Assembly (NCBI RefSeq): GCF_000814765.1
Contig: NZ_JWIC01000006.1
Span: forward strand, 310,001 to 374,000
DNA from: Pseudoalteromonas luteoviolacea
GTDB taxonomy: Bacteria; Pseudomonadota; Gammaproteobacteria; Enterobacterales; Alteromonadaceae
Direction of reading: 5' to 3'
Length of the DNA stretch: 64,000 bases
Shown: positions 15,639 through 24,322 of the stretch, piece after piece
Layout of the letters: each line of letters starts with the position of its first letter
Position numbering within the stretch: the first letter of the stretch is position 1
Notes under the pieces: generated by a model
What the model was told of the DNA's origin: nothing
Database searches by the model: none
Seen by the model: only the letters and a program-made list of their open reading frames with translations
Made by a program: the position numbers and the translations under genes

Positions 15639-17345
15639 ATGAAATCTTACATTCCACTTATTATGGCTTCTCTAGTAATGGGGTGCTCATCATCTGAAAG
15701 CGACAATTCAAGCCAATTGAATACTGAAGCACAGCAAGATACATCATCTCAACAATCTGATGCTAGTCAGGCTAGCAGTACAGATACGAGTAATAGCACC
15801 GACTCAGATGTGAATAATGATTCATCTAGCTCTGATGATTCAACGGATCAAGGCAGTGGTGAAACCAACGATGGCACTGCAAATAGAGGAATATACTTCC
15901 CTCAGTCTTTGGCTGTGGCCTCGCCATTTTCTGATAGCAGTGATGAGCAAGATAGGCAATATACATATAGAGCGCTTGAGTCTAGAGGTCCTGCTTCACC
16001 CACCTATTTTTGGGCAACTAGGAGAATTAATGCACTGCTAAGTGGTGAAACACCGCTTCGTGACGTATTCAGAGTAGGTTCTTTTTATAGAAACAGCACG
16101 AATGCAGATTGTTTTGGCCCGCAAGTGAGTTATCAAGGACACCCTGATGCATCCAGCTCCGCAACCAGTGCAGGTACATTGCCCACAGGGGATTTGGGCT
16201 TATGGCTAGCGAGCGCAAGCAATGGTAATGCGTGTGCTGTTGCGCAGACAAATGCGCAATTGCGGGCTGTCAGAGAGCGCTCAAGAATGGCACTGATGAC
16301 TCTAGCGAGCTTGGTGTCTGCTGCGATTGACGATGGAACTGGCTTACCTACAGAGGGCAGTTCAATTGACCTAACCTCACAAATGAATAGCAAAGGGCTG
16401 GCAGATATAAGCTTCAATAGTGCAACAATAGAGCTTGCATCAGGTGTATGGCAATACAGTGTAAGTTTAGCTTACACGGTCTCTGGCTCAAATTATGACA
16501 TTACTATGTCAATGATGCATACTCCCGGCTCTGATGTCGTGAACTATACCGGTTTACTCAACTTTACTGTAGAGGGGGAGGTTGGTGTGTCTGGCATCGA
16601 GTTTCCTGGAGGAAATTGCAGTCAGAATGAGCGTACTTTAGTTGGCTCTCTGGCTTATGAACGCAGTGGGGAGCAGATGTCTCTGCAGTCTAGATCGGCG
16701 ACGCATTGTGGTCATAGTGTTGCGAATGAATTTAATAGCGACCAGCAAGTGGATGTGGGCAACAAATATCATAGTATTGATAACCCTGATGGTTGGAGCG
16801 AAAATTTTGCGATATTTGGTGCTAACTTTAATTTGATTAGCCTAGCAGGTGATTATGCTTATGTATGGCAAGCGGGCGTCAATGATTCTAATAGCCGTAT
16901 ATTAAACATCGGGTTTAATGATGCTTCTCTGGAAAATGGTGAGGCTCATTTTGGCTATGGGACGGATATTGATGAAACAAATGGGTTGGTCCAAGGCTTT
17001 ATTTGTAATTGGGCTGGACCTGGGAACAATCATAATCTTCAAGATTTTACCCAAAGGCAGTTTTTTGAATTCGACTCTTCAACAAATGTGTATTTAGGCA
17101 CTGAACATCGCGCAAATATTGAATATGCACCGACAAATTCATGTGGGTATGACGGTATGGGTACGTTTGTATTTGATATTGATGCAAGCGGTGTTTTAGG
17201 CGATATCGCCAGTGAGTCTGCTTCTGAAGTGTTCAACACTGATCTTTGGTCACCTACAGATCCAAGCCTGACGGTTGCGGAATCAGTATTAGCAAGAGGG
17301 TTATCAGTGCCTGTAGTGCCATTTTCTTGGCCGAGTAATGAGTGA
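15639..17345 (+). CDS. Large hypothetical outer-membrane lipoprotein with Ser/Asp-rich linker
   Basis: I placed the start at ATG 15639, not at 15558, because an AGAAGG RBS precedes it and it gives a clean lipoprotein signal, LIMASLVMGC (Cys16). The 568-residue product then has a low-complexity Ser/Asp/Gln/Thr linker (about 17-75), as in lipoproteins that hold a domain away from the membrane. A globular remainder with several cysteines follows (for example NADCFGPQ, GGNCSQNE, ATHCGHS, FICNWAG, TNSCGYDG). I do not recognise the family. A Fur-like site upstream hints at iron control (inference). It converges on tusE across a strong shared terminator. Confidence 0.6.
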   Translation: MKSYIPLIMASLVMGCSSSESDNSSQLNTEAQQDTSSQQSDASQASSTDTSNSTDSDVNNDSSSSDDSTDQGSGETNDGTANRGIYFPQSLAVASPFSDSSDEQDRQYTYRALESRGPASPTYFWATRRINALLSGETPLRDVFRVGSFYRNSTNADCFGPQVSYQGHPDASSSATSAGTLPTGDLGLWLASASNGNACAVAQTNAQLRAVRERSRMALMTLASLVSAAIDDGTGLPTEGSSIDLTSQMNSKGLADISFNSATIELASGVWQYSVSLAYTVSGSNYDITMSMMHTPGSDVVNYTGLLNFTVEGEVGVSGIEFPGGNCSQNERTLVGSLAYERSGEQMSLQSRSATHCGHSVANEFNSDQQVDVGNKYHSIDNPDGWSENFAIFGANFNLISLAGDYAYVWQAGVNDSNSRILNIGFNDASLENGEAHFGYGTDIDETNGLVQGFICNWAGPGNNHNLQDFTQRQFFEFDSSTNVYLGTEHRANIEYAPTNSCGYDGMGTFVFDIDASGVLGDIASESASEVFNTDLWSPTDPSLTVAESVLARGLSVPVVPFSWPSNE

Positions 17346-17351
17346 CAAATA

Positions 17352-17378
17352 AAAAGAGAAGGCAATGCCTTCTCTTTT
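17352..17378. terminator. Bidirectional terminator between the lipoprotein gene and tusE
   Basis: A 13-bp near-perfect hairpin (AAAAGAGAAGGCA / TGCCTTCTCTTTT), A-rich on one side and T-rich on the other. It can serve both convergent genes. It overlaps the tusE stop codon by two bases. Confidence 0.8.
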
Positions 17379-17706
17379 AAATACATTTAGCTGGTTTAGG
17401 CAGTCCCGCAATTTTAGTAGCTTGTTTCGCAGGGCCTTTAGGAAAAAGCTTATATAAATAAATGCTTTTTCCTTTATCCTCGCCAAGCTTCTTTGCGATT
17501 GCCTTGACTAACATTCTAATGGCAGGGCTTGTGCCATACTCTTCATAAAAACCGCGAACAAATCGAATAACTTCCCAGTGCGCATCTGTCAATGTAATAT
17601 TTTCTTGAGATGCAATAACTGGTGCTACACTCTCTTCCCAATCTAAATGGTTTAAGAGATAGCCCTCTTTATCTGTTTCAATTGTTTTGTTGTTTACTTC
17701 TAACAT
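17377..17706 (-). CDS. tusE: Sulfurtransferase TusE (DsrC family)
   Basis: TusE takes sulfur from the TusBCD complex and hands it to MnmA for 2-thiouridine at wobble position 34 of tRNA-Lys, Glu and Gln. From ATG 17706 it has 109 residues, the usual length, and ends GLPKPAKCI with the conserved penultimate cysteine. [17 protein letters not shown] is typical DsrC sequence. A GTG at 17715 is in frame but overlaps the tusB stop; ATG 17706 is preferred. It is last in the tusDCBE operon. Confidence 0.93.
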   Translation of the reverse strand: MLEVNNKTIETDKEGYLLNHLDWEESVAPVIASQENITLTDAHWEVIRFVRGFYEEYGTSPAIRMLVKAIAKKLGEDKGKSIYLYKLFPKGPAKQATKIAGLPKPAKCI

Positions 17707-17708
17707 AG

Positions 17709-17978
17709 TTACCACGTTGTTGATTTATCACTGTTTGCAATAAGGTCGACCCAACTCAAATCATCTATCAATGTAATTGAATCAAGAGGTAAAACGCCTC
17801 GTGCTAAGGCGCATGTCTCCAGCATGAAAAGCGGGGCAGGGCAATTTACCAAAAAGTTTGATTGATCATAGCAGGCATCTTGTTGAAGCAAGATTTTATC
17901 GTCATGACCAATTAAACCCATATCAAAATTATGATAGTAGCTTCTTGGTTTAGAGAAGATATGTACTATTGAACTCAT
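17709..17978 (-). CDS. tusB: Sulfur relay protein TusB (DsrH family)
   Basis: An 89-residue subunit of the heterohexameric TusBCD sulfur carrier. The sequence ([29 protein letters not shown]; a final DDLSWVDLI) fits DsrH-like TusB. Its ATG overlaps the tusC stop as ATGA, so the two are translationally coupled. Assignment rests on size, operon position and weak motif similarity; TusB is the least conserved of the set. Confidence 0.85.
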   Translation of the reverse strand: MSSIVHIFSKPRSYYHNFDMGLIGHDDKILLQQDACYDQSNFLVNCPAPLFMLETCALARGVLPLDSITLIDDLSWVDLIANSDKSTTW

Positions 17979-18334
17979 AACTTAACCACATGATCTTGTT
18001 GTTGAAGCAAAGCTTGTTGCTGTTGAATATTGACTGTATCGGCATCAATCATAAGCGCTTCTGCCGACATCGAAAACTCCACAAGGGCGTTTTCACAAAC
18101 GAAAATACGGTCAACTTCATAAATTTCTAATGTTTTTAGCTGTTTTAAAAAATCTTTAATACCGAGTTGACTGGGATGTTGAGCTGCTTTTAAGGCAAGT
18201 ACTGATGCGCCTTTAAATAACCAACTGACTTCTTGATCAACAGCTGCAAAAATCAGAGCCATATCTAAACTATCTCGAAGAATTTGCGCATCAAATGGCG
18301 CAGAGTCACAAACAACTAATATTTTTTTTGTCAT
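17975..18334 (-). CDS. tusC: Sulfur relay protein TusC (DsrF family)
   Basis: From ATG 18334 the product is 119 residues, the length of E. coli TusC, beginning MTKKILVVCDSAPF. An upstream in-frame start at 18349 adds five residues but would extend into tusD; the ATGA overlap with the tusD stop supports 18334. It is a structural subunit of TusBCD. Confidence 0.9.
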   Translation of the reverse strand: MTKKILVVCDSAPFDAQILRDSLDMALIFAAVDQEVSWLFKGASVLALKAAQHPSQLGIKDFLKQLKTLEIYEVDRIFVCENALVEFSMSAEALMIDADTVNIQQQQALLQQQDHVVKL

Positions 18335-18684
18335 TTGAATTGCACCCACTTATCTGATTTACAGGTTTCCATGGCAAACTCAGCGAGTCCTGCGACGGTG
18401 AACAAACCTGTATTAGATGTGTCAAGGCCACGTTTCTCTGCAGCTGTAACACATAATTTTAAAGGGATCCCCAGATCATGAAGTGTTTGCCACACCGTGC
18501 TTACTTGCAACTCATCACTGGCAAGAGCGAAGTGCTGATTGGCATGCAGTACCGCATCTTGGTATAAAAAAATACACTTTATAGCGTGCTTTTGCTGAAT
18601 CACAGCATGTGCGAAGCGCTCTAAACATTGTAAAGCGTCATGGTCAGCAGGACCAAAGTGTACGGAAATAATAAATTGGCTCAA
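18331..18684 (-). CDS. tusD: Sulfurtransferase subunit TusD (DsrE family)
   Basis: A 117-residue subunit that carries the persulfide in TusBCD. The conserved region KLCVTAAEKRGL contains the cysteine matching the active-site Cys78 of E. coli TusD. It is first of the tusDCBE operon. A terminator hairpin stands between it and yccA upstream, so tusD either depends on read-through or has its own promoter in the 54-bp gap. Confidence 0.92.
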   Translation of the reverse strand: MSQFIISVHFGPADHDALQCLERFAHAVIQQKHAIKCIFLYQDAVLHANQHFALASDELQVSTVWQTLHDLGIPLKLCVTAAEKRGLDTSNTGLFTVAGLAEFAMETCKSDKWVQFK

Positions 18685-18693
18685 AGAAAACCT

Positions 18694-18720
18694 ATAAAAA
18701 AAGCCCCTAATGGGGCTTAT
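18694..18720 (-). terminator. Terminator between yccA and tusD
   Basis: On the minus strand, AAGCCCC / GGGGCTT with a 4-nt loop is followed by seven T. It lies just after the yccA stop. Confidence 0.8.
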
Positions 18721-18738
18721 TTTATCAGAATGATAAGA

Positions 18739-19410
18739 TTAGTCATCACTTGACATAACGCCTAATAGCATCAGTAGCGAAGTGAATAAGTTGTAGATAG
18801 CAACAAACAAACCAACAGTCGCTAGGACATAGTTAGTTTCGCCACCATTAACGATTCGGCTTGTTTCAAACAAAATCATTGCTGACATAAGTAGTACGAA
18901 TACAGCATTAATAGCAATAAATACAATTGGACTACCGATGAAGATATTTACGATTGAAATACCAACAGTTACTAAAATACCAATTGTTAGGAAACCACCC
19001 ATGAAAGAAAAATCTTTCTTAGTTGTCAATGCATAAGCTGATAAGCCAAAGAAAATCAATGCTGTTGAGCCAAGTGCTTGAGCAATCAGCAACCCGCCAT
19101 TAGGTAGGTTTAAGTACGAGTTAAGCATTGGACCTAATCCAAAGCCTAGAATACCGGTGAATAAGAACACCAAGCCAATTGCTGAAGAAGAGTTAGCCTT
19201 CTTCTGGATAACAAAGATGAGACCCATAGCAACAAGAGAACAGACAAGGCCAGTAAATCTAGGCAATGCCATAGTCATTGAAATTGCAGCAGTTAAGGCA
19301 CTGAATGCCAAAGTCATTGCTAAAAGAAAGTAAGTGCTCTTAAGCACTTTATTTGTTTCAGTCGTTGACATTACTGCTTTTTCAGTAGTGTACGAATGAT
19401 TGAACGCCAT
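18739..19410 (-). CDS. yccA: Bax inhibitor-1 family membrane protein YccA
   Basis: A 223-residue inner-membrane protein with seven hydrophobic segments. YccA is known as a modulator and substrate of the FtsH protease. It matches the E. coli protein throughout, for example TYFLLAMTLAFSALTA, ILGFGLGPMLNSYL, ALTTKKDFSFMGGFL and ILFETSRIVNGGETNY. I chose ATG 19410 because AAGGAG lies just upstream; an upstream start at 19470 lacks a site. Beside the tus genes it repeats the common gammaproteobacterial yccA-tus linkage. Confidence 0.92.
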   Translation of the reverse strand: MAFNHSYTTEKAVMSTTETNKVLKSTYFLLAMTLAFSALTAAISMTMALPRFTGLVCSLVAMGLIFVIQKKANSSSAIGLVFLFTGILGFGLGPMLNSYLNLPNGGLLIAQALGSTALIFFGLSAYALTTKKDFSFMGGFLTIGILVTVGISIVNIFIGSPIVFIAINAVFVLLMSAMILFETSRIVNGGETNYVLATVGLFVAIYNLFTSLLMLLGVMSSDD

Positions 19411-19631
19411 ATTATAGCTCCTTAATAGAAACACGATGTTCCGATAAATAAACTTTCCAAAGATTACCAAGAGTTACATAGTTGAGCAAACCTTTCTCGA
19501 ATAGTAGACCATTTTTTGAGGTAAATAGTTCAAAGATAACAAAACATTGATAAAAAAATCGTCAGGTTAGCTGGAATTGTCGGCAAACGAGTCGAAATTT
19601 AGTCAAACGATAAAAAAAGCAAAAAAAAAGC

Positions 19632-19660
19632 TTCACATTCTAAAAAGGTTTCCCTATTAT
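19632..19660 (+). promoter_or_regulatory. Promoter of the tRNA-Ser cluster with GC-rich discriminator
   Basis: TTCACA (19632-19637) and TATTAT (19655-19660), each one base off consensus, are spaced 17 bp apart. They are followed by a GC-rich discriminator (TCGCCCCGC) before the first tRNA at 19673. That layout is typical of stable-RNA promoters under stringent control. Confidence 0.75.
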
Positions 19661-19672
19661 TCGCCCCGCTGC

Positions 19673-19763
19673 GGAGAGATGGCTGAGTGGTTGAAAGCAC
19701 CGGTCTTGAAAACCGGCATACGTTAATAGCGTATCTAGGGTTCAAATCCCTATCTCTCCGCCA
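19673..19763 (+). tRNA. tRNA-Ser(UGA), copy 1
   Basis: A 91-nt class II tRNA. The acceptor GGAGAGA pairs with TCTCTCC, the anticodon arm CCGGTCTTGAAAACCGG carries TGA, a long variable arm (TACGTTAATAGCGTA) follows, then the T arm GGGTTCAAATCCC and an encoded GCCA end. It reads UCA and related Ser codons. Confidence 0.97.
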
Positions 19764-19794
19764 CTAATTTCTATGCTTTGCATAGGCAAGTTTC

Positions 19795-19885
19795 GGAGAG
19801 ATGGCTGAGTGGTTGAAAGCACCGGTCTTGAAAACCGGCATACGTTAATAGCGTATCTAGGGTTCAAATCCCTATCTCTCCGCCA
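19795..19885 (+). tRNA. tRNA-Ser(UGA), copy 2
   Basis: Identical over 91 nt to copy 1, including the CCA end. It lies 31 bases after copy 1, and the spacer between copies 1 and 2 differs from the later two spacers. Confidence 0.97.
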
Positions 19886-19936
19886 CTACAATAAACATCG
19901 TGCACAGATTGGTAAGACACGCTGTTTTATAAATTC

Positions 19937-20027
19937 GGAGAGATGGCTGAGTGGTTGAAAGCACCGGTCTTGAAAACCGGCATACGTTAATAGCGTATCT
20001 AGGGTTCAAATCCCTATCTCTCCGCCA
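19937..20027 (+). tRNA. tRNA-Ser(UGA), copy 3
   Basis: Identical over 91 nt to copy 1. The 51-nt spacer before it starts CTACAATAAACATCGTG and ends GCTGTTTTATAAATTC, closely similar to the spacer before copy 4. Confidence 0.97.
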
Positions 20028-20074
20028 CTACAATAAACATCGTGTTAAATATTAAGACGCTGTTTTATAAATTT

Positions 20075-20165
20075 GGAGAGATGGCTGAGTGGTTGAAAGC
20101 ACCGGTCTTGAAAACCGGCATACGTTAATAGCGTATCTAGGGTTCAAATCCCTATCTCTCCGCCA
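20075..20165 (+). tRNA. tRNA-Ser(UGA), copy 4
   Basis: Identical over 91 nt to copy 1. The 47-nt spacer before it is homologous to the spacer before copy 3. This is the last tRNA of the transcript; a terminator follows five bases later. Confidence 0.97.
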
Positions 20166-20170
20166 TATTT

Positions 20171-20202
20171 AGCCCAAGCTAGTACATAGCTTGGGCTTTT
20201 TT
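20171..20202 (+). terminator. Terminator of the tRNA-Ser cluster
   Basis: A 10-bp stem AGCCCAAGCT / AGCTTGGGCT with a 7-nt loop, then a run of six T. Confidence 0.9.
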
Positions 20203-20323
20203 ATTTAATTTACACTACGTTTTTTATAAAACCTTACAGCTGGAATGAGACTAAAGTCGCATTGATGCGATAGGGCTAAAGCCAAAGACTTAATTATTGA
20301 CATAGTTTTGTAAGGTATTTGAA

Positions 20324-20689
20324 ATGAAAAAAGTGGCAACCGCAATTGGGATCTCAATGTTTTCACCTTTGATAGTTGGTACTATCTTAGGTGCTTACTT
20401 TTACATTGTGACTGGTCAAGGGCAGGTGTTTTTGCAGTTGTTAACCACGGCTATATCCAATGCGCATATTGTGGGTATTGTTATGGCTCTGTGTGTGCTA
20501 CCGACATACTTGTTTTTGTATAAACGCGATAAGTTATCGTATGCAGCGCTTACTACCGCAGCGATGTTAGGCGGCGCGGTGTTTACATTCTTTTTTTCTA
20601 TCTCCGGTGGGCCGATACTTATCGCAAACGCGGTTATGTGCGCACTGGCATCTGCGCTTTTTTTATACAGCTTGCGTCGCCCGCAATAA
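20324..20689 (+). CDS. Small four-helix inner-membrane protein, unknown
   Basis: A 121-residue hydrophobic protein with about four transmembrane helices (about residues 9-30, 40-66, 75-94 and 97-116), separated by a short basic loop, LYKRDKLSY. It begins MKKVATAIGISMFSPLI and ends SLRRPQ, basic at both ends as for a cytoplasmic-facing tail. I do not recognise the family. It has no obvious partner: the tRNA terminator lies upstream, and msrC is 133 bases downstream. Confidence 0.6.
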   Translation: MKKVATAIGISMFSPLIVGTILGAYFYIVTGQGQVFLQLLTTAISNAHIVGIVMALCVLPTYLFLYKRDKLSYAALTTAAMLGGAVFTFFFSISGGPILIANAVMCALASALFLYSLRRPQ

Positions 20690-20822
20690 AGCGGTTGCAT
20701 GTAAAATGAACAGTTTAACTTGTAATGAAGACAAATTGGGACTTTTTGCGCGTAAAAGGTTTCATTTGTTTTCATGAAAGAGTACCTTTACTGTTTATAT
20801 GTAAGAATGTTCAGTATCAACA

Positions 20823-21281
20823 ATGCAAAAGCAAAAATTTTATGAACTGTTGAATCAACAGGCAAAGGGATTAATTGATGGTGAGCACAACCATGTTGCT
20901 AACATGGCTAACTTGAGTGCTTTGCTATTTACCAATATGGAAGACATTAACTGGTCCGGTTTTTATTTAATGGACGGTGACAATGAACTTGTATTAGGCC
21001 CATTTCAGGGCAATCCAGCTTGTATTCGTATTCCTGTCGGTAAAGGCGTCTGTGGAACAGCTGTTTCTGAAGCAAAGACACAGCTTGTTGAAGATGTGCA
21101 CGCATTTGAAGGTCATATAGCGTGTGATGCAGCGTCTAATTCTGAAATTGTGATACCTGTATATAAGCAAGGTAAAATATTTGCGGTACTGGATATCGAT
21201 AGCCCTAGTTTGGCAAGGTTTGATGAACAAGATAAACTGGGCTTAGAAGCGCTGGTTAAAAGCTTCGAGGAAACACTTTAA
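20823..21281 (+). CDS. msrC: Free methionine-(R)-sulfoxide reductase (GAF domain)
   Basis: A 152-residue single GAF-domain enzyme that reduces free Met-R-sulfoxide with thioredoxin, a repair step after oxidative stress. It has the family's three cysteines: PACIRIPVGKGVCGTA (C67, C77) and HIACDAASNSE (C101), with the VEDVHAFEGH segment between. It is cytoplasmic. It starts an array of same-strand genes with 1-12 base gaps running through proQ and prc. Confidence 0.93.
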   Translation: MQKQKFYELLNQQAKGLIDGEHNHVANMANLSALLFTNMEDINWSGFYLMDGDNELVLGPFQGNPACIRIPVGKGVCGTAVSEAKTQLVEDVHAFEGHIACDAASNSEIVIPVYKQGKIFAVLDIDSPSLARFDEQDKLGLEALVKSFEETL

Positions 21282-21282
21282 A

Positions 21283-21561
21283 ATGAAAGATATGCTTAAT
21301 GTACAAGACTACTTATTTTCTAATTTCGATGTTGGAGATTGGGAAGGTGATGAAGAGCAAGTAGCTGAAACGCTCAATGAGCTGATTCATTTCGCTTGGG
21401 AAAAGTTACCTGAGGATCTTGGAAGTGAGCAAATTGATCAAATTATTAATGGTATTTGGGAACATCTGCGCGGTGATATGGCATTAATTGATACCGAGCT
21501 GGATGAACTCTTAGACTGGGTTACACACTATATTAATTCATCACTAGATGAAGATATTTAA
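21283..21561 (+). CDS. Conserved-looking acidic hypothetical protein
   Basis: A 92-residue very acidic protein (many Asp/Glu, for example GDWEGDEEQ and DTELDELLDW) with no signal or membrane segment. It starts one base after the msrC stop and ends 12 bases before proQ, so it is almost certainly translated. I do not recognise the family. The tight linkage suggests co-expression with msrC and proQ and gives no clear functional lead. Confidence 0.65.
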   Translation: MKDMLNVQDYLFSNFDVGDWEGDEEQVAETLNELIHFAWEKLPEDLGSEQIDQIINGIWEHLRGDMALIDTELDELLDWVTHYINSSLDEDI

Positions 21562-21573
21562 ATAGGTTTAGAC

Positions 21574-22224
21574 ATGGAAACCACAAACAAGCTAAAAGAT
21601 ATTAACGAGGTATTGGAGTTTTTATACTCAGAATTTCCTCAGTGTTTTAAACAAAAGGACGGTATAAAGCCACTAAAAGTCGGCATCTTCAAAGACATCG
21701 CTGAGAAGATTGAAGGCTCTGAAAAAGTAAGTAAAACGCAAGTTAGACAAGCTCTAAGAAAGTACACTTCAAGCTGGCGCTATTTAGAAGCTGTCACTAA
21801 AAATGAATTCCGTGTTGATTTGGAAGGTGGTCAAGCTGAAAAGGTTGAGCAAGAGCATGTAGAACATGCGCAAAAAGCGCTAGAAGAAAGTCGTGCGAAA
21901 ATGGCAAAACGTAAGAAGCCACAAAGACCTCGCAATGATGGTGACACAAAATCTTACAAATCAAAAGGGCAAGGCCAACCACGCCATGCTAATAAAAAGC
22001 CTAGAGTTAATAAGAAGCCTGAGCAACAACAGCAGCGCAGAAGTTCAGGAAAAGTTGAACCTCTTCCAGCAAATGAGGTCAAGGTAAATAACAAAGTTAA
22101 AGTTAAACTTGGCCAAGCGCTCGTAAATGCAACAATTACTGAGGTCAATAAAGACGAAGTACATGTTGAACTTGTAACGGGTATGCAGGTTAAGACAAAG
22201 GCTGAAAGCCTATTTATTCTATAA
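21574..22224 (+). CDS. proQ: RNA chaperone ProQ
   Basis: A 216-residue global RNA-binding protein that matches and stabilises sRNAs and mRNAs. The N-terminal FinO/ProQ domain (about residues 8-112) contains FPQCFKQKDGIKPLKVGI and VRQALRKYTSSWRYL. A long basic Lys/Arg/Gln-rich linker (about 115-160) leads to a Tudor-like C-terminal beta domain (about 165-216). The order and size fit the family (E. coli 232 residues). It is followed by prc with a 12-base gap, as in other gammaproteobacteria. Confidence 0.94.
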   Translation: METTNKLKDINEVLEFLYSEFPQCFKQKDGIKPLKVGIFKDIAEKIEGSEKVSKTQVRQALRKYTSSWRYLEAVTKNEFRVDLEGGQAEKVEQEHVEHAQKALEESRAKMAKRKKPQRPRNDGDTKSYKSKGQGQPRHANKKPRVNKKPEQQQQRRSSGKVEPLPANEVKVNNKVKVKLGQALVNATITEVNKDEVHVELVTGMQVKTKAESLFIL

Positions 22225-22236
22225 AAGGAGTAGTGT

Positions 22237-24267
22237 ATGAGTAGAAATTTACCACTCATTGGGGCCGTTGCATTATTTGTTGCAAACACATGTTTTGCGG
22301 CAACTAGCGTTGTAACAGAAAAAGATATTCCAGTGCTTAAACCTGAATTACAGCACGCAACTGCTACGAAGAGAGTGACAAGTAAATTTACTCGTGACCA
22401 CTACAAACGTTTTAAGCTCAACGAGACCTTGTCTGAAGAAATATTTGATAGATATGTAGAGACGTTAGATTACAACAAGTCTGTTTTTCTTCAGTCGGAC
22501 GTTGACGCTTTTAAACAACATAGAGCAAAGTTCGATGAAGCGCTGATGAGCGGTAAGTTGGACTTTGCTTTTGAAATGTTCAATACCAGCCTGCAAAGGC
22601 GATTCGAGCGTTTTCAATATGCCATTTCTTTATTAAATACAGAAATGAAGTTTGACACACCAGATGCTTTCTATTACGACCGAGAAGATGCTGCGTTTGC
22701 AAAAAACCAAGCTGAACTCGATGAGTTTTGGCGTCAAAGAGTCAAGTCTGATGCACTCCGTTTGAAGCTTACAGGTAAAGACTGGGAAGGCATAAAAGAG
22801 ATTTTAACTAAGCGCTATAAAAATGCTCAAAAGCGGTTAGTACAAACAAATAGCGAAGATGCGTATCAAATTGTCATGAATGCATACGCTAGAAGTATTG
22901 AAGCGCATACTTCTTATTTATCACCACGCCGTGCTGAGCAATTTAAGATGGACATGGACCTTGAGTTGGAAGGTATTGGTGCAGTTTTAAGTTACGACGA
23001 AGATTACACAGTTATCCGAAGCTTGGTGCCGGGTGGACCCGCTGATAAAACTGAAAAAATTAAAGCAGACGATAAGATCATCGGTGTCGCACAAGACGGT
23101 AAAGAGTTTGTTGATGTAATTGGTTGGCGCTTAGATGATGTGGTCGATCTTATCAAGGGACCAAAAGGCACCAAGGTAAGGCTTCAATACTTAAAAGGTA
23201 GCGATTCTCACGGTACGCCAAAGGTCGTGGAAATTGTTCGTGATAAAATTCGCCTTGAAGATCGTGCAGCAAAGTCGTCGGTATTCGAAGCCCAATACTC
23301 GGACTTAACAAGTAAAATAGGTGTAATTGAAATACCTAGCTTTTACAACAACTTATCTGAAGACGTATTGAAAGAGATTAATGCGCTTAAAGCTGAAAAA
23401 GTAGATGGTCTTATTATTGATCTTAGACAAAATGGCGGTGGTTCGCTCTATGAGGCCAAAAAGCTATCAGGTTTGTTTATAGATAAAGGGCCAATTGTAC
23501 AAATTCATACCGCTAAAAATCGTATTGATGTACAAAAAGATCAAGACGGCAAAACCTATTACAATGGACCTTTGACTGTTTTAGTTGATCGTTACAGTGC
23601 TTCGGCATCAGAAATATTTGCTGCCGCAATGCAAGATTATGGAAGAGCGGTTGTTGTTGGAGAGCAAACCTTTGGTAAAGGAACGGTTCAACAGCACAGA
23701 GGCTTGAGAAGAACATATGACTTATTTGAAAACCCACTTGGCAGCATTACTTACACAATAGCGAAATTTTATCGCATCAATGGTGGCAGTACACAGAATA
23801 AAGGTGTGATCCCTGATATTTTATTACCTTCCTTCATTGAGCCGGAAGAGTGGGGTGAAAGCCAAGAAGATAACGCGCTGCCATGGGACAGTATCGCTAG
23901 AGCGCAGTACAACACAATTGACGACTTATCGTCTGTGATAAGCCACCTCAATACCAAACATAGCAAACGTATTGCTTCGGAGCCTGAATTTGCTTATGTT
24001 TACAGCGATATTAAGCGTTATAAAGAACAAGAGAGTGAAACGTCAATTTCCTTGGTTGAAGCTGAGCGTGAAAAAGAGCGTGAGGAAAGAGATCAAAGAG
24101 CACTTGTACGCACAAACGAGAGATTGAAGCGTTTAGGGTTAGAAGCCATTGAGAATTTGGACGATGTGCCAGAGGTCATCTCTGATCTAGACCCGTATCT
24201 AGAGGAAACAGCCCTCATTACTCAGGATATGATTAACTTCGGCAGACTTGTTAAAAATGAAATTTAG
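22237..24267 (+). CDS. prc: Tail-specific periplasmic protease Prc
   Basis: A 676-residue serine protease that trims C-termini of periplasmic proteins such as FtsI and MepS. It has a signal peptide (about 1-21, ending TCFAA) and an N-terminal helical domain. A PDZ domain (about 240-330: LEGIGAVLSYDEDYTVIRSL) precedes the catalytic region with DRYSASASE and FGKGTVQ. By the spacing in the E. coli enzyme the Ser-Lys dyad is S456 and K481. Length matches E. coli (682). The RBS AAAGGAG precedes the ATG. Confidence 0.95.
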   Translation: MSRNLPLIGAVALFVANTCFAATSVVTEKDIPVLKPELQHATATKRVTSKFTRDHYKRFKLNETLSEEIFDRYVETLDYNKSVFLQSDVDAFKQHRAKFDEALMSGKLDFAFEMFNTSLQRRFERFQYAISLLNTEMKFDTPDAFYYDREDAAFAKNQAELDEFWRQRVKSDALRLKLTGKDWEGIKEILTKRYKNAQKRLVQTNSEDAYQIVMNAYARSIEAHTSYLSPRRAEQFKMDMDLELEGIGAVLSYDEDYTVIRSLVPGGPADKTEKIKADDKIIGVAQDGKEFVDVIGWRLDDVVDLIKGPKGTKVRLQYLKGSDSHGTPKVVEIVRDKIRLEDRAAKSSVFEAQYSDLTSKIGVIEIPSFYNNLSEDVLKEINALKAEKVDGLIIDLRQNGGGSLYEAKKLSGLFIDKGPIVQIHTAKNRIDVQKDQDGKTYYNGPLTVLVDRYSASASEIFAAAMQDYGRAVVVGEQTFGKGTVQQHRGLRRTYDLFENPLGSITYTIAKFYRINGGSTQNKGVIPDILLPSFIEPEEWGESQEDNALPWDSIARAQYNTIDDLSSVISHLNTKHSKRIASEPEFAYVYSDIKRYKEQESETSISLVEAEREKEREERDQRALVRTNERLKRLGLEAIENLDDVPEVISDLDPYLEETALITQDMINFGRLVKNEI

Positions 24268-24295
24268 TGTTTGCTAGTACACATGTATAGACTGG

Positions 24296-24322
24296 AAAAA
24301 AGGCGCGATAGCGCCTTTTTTC
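24296..24322 (+). terminator. Terminator after prc
   Basis: A strong stem AAAAAGGCGC / GCGCCTTTTT with a GATA loop and a T-run. It lies 29 bases after the prc stop. Confidence 0.85.

Noticed and set aside
19673..20165. Regular direct repeats suggesting a CRISPR array
   Set aside because: The 91-nt repeats fold as tRNA-Ser with TGA anticodon, long variable arm and encoded CCA; the spacers are two related and one unrelated short linker.
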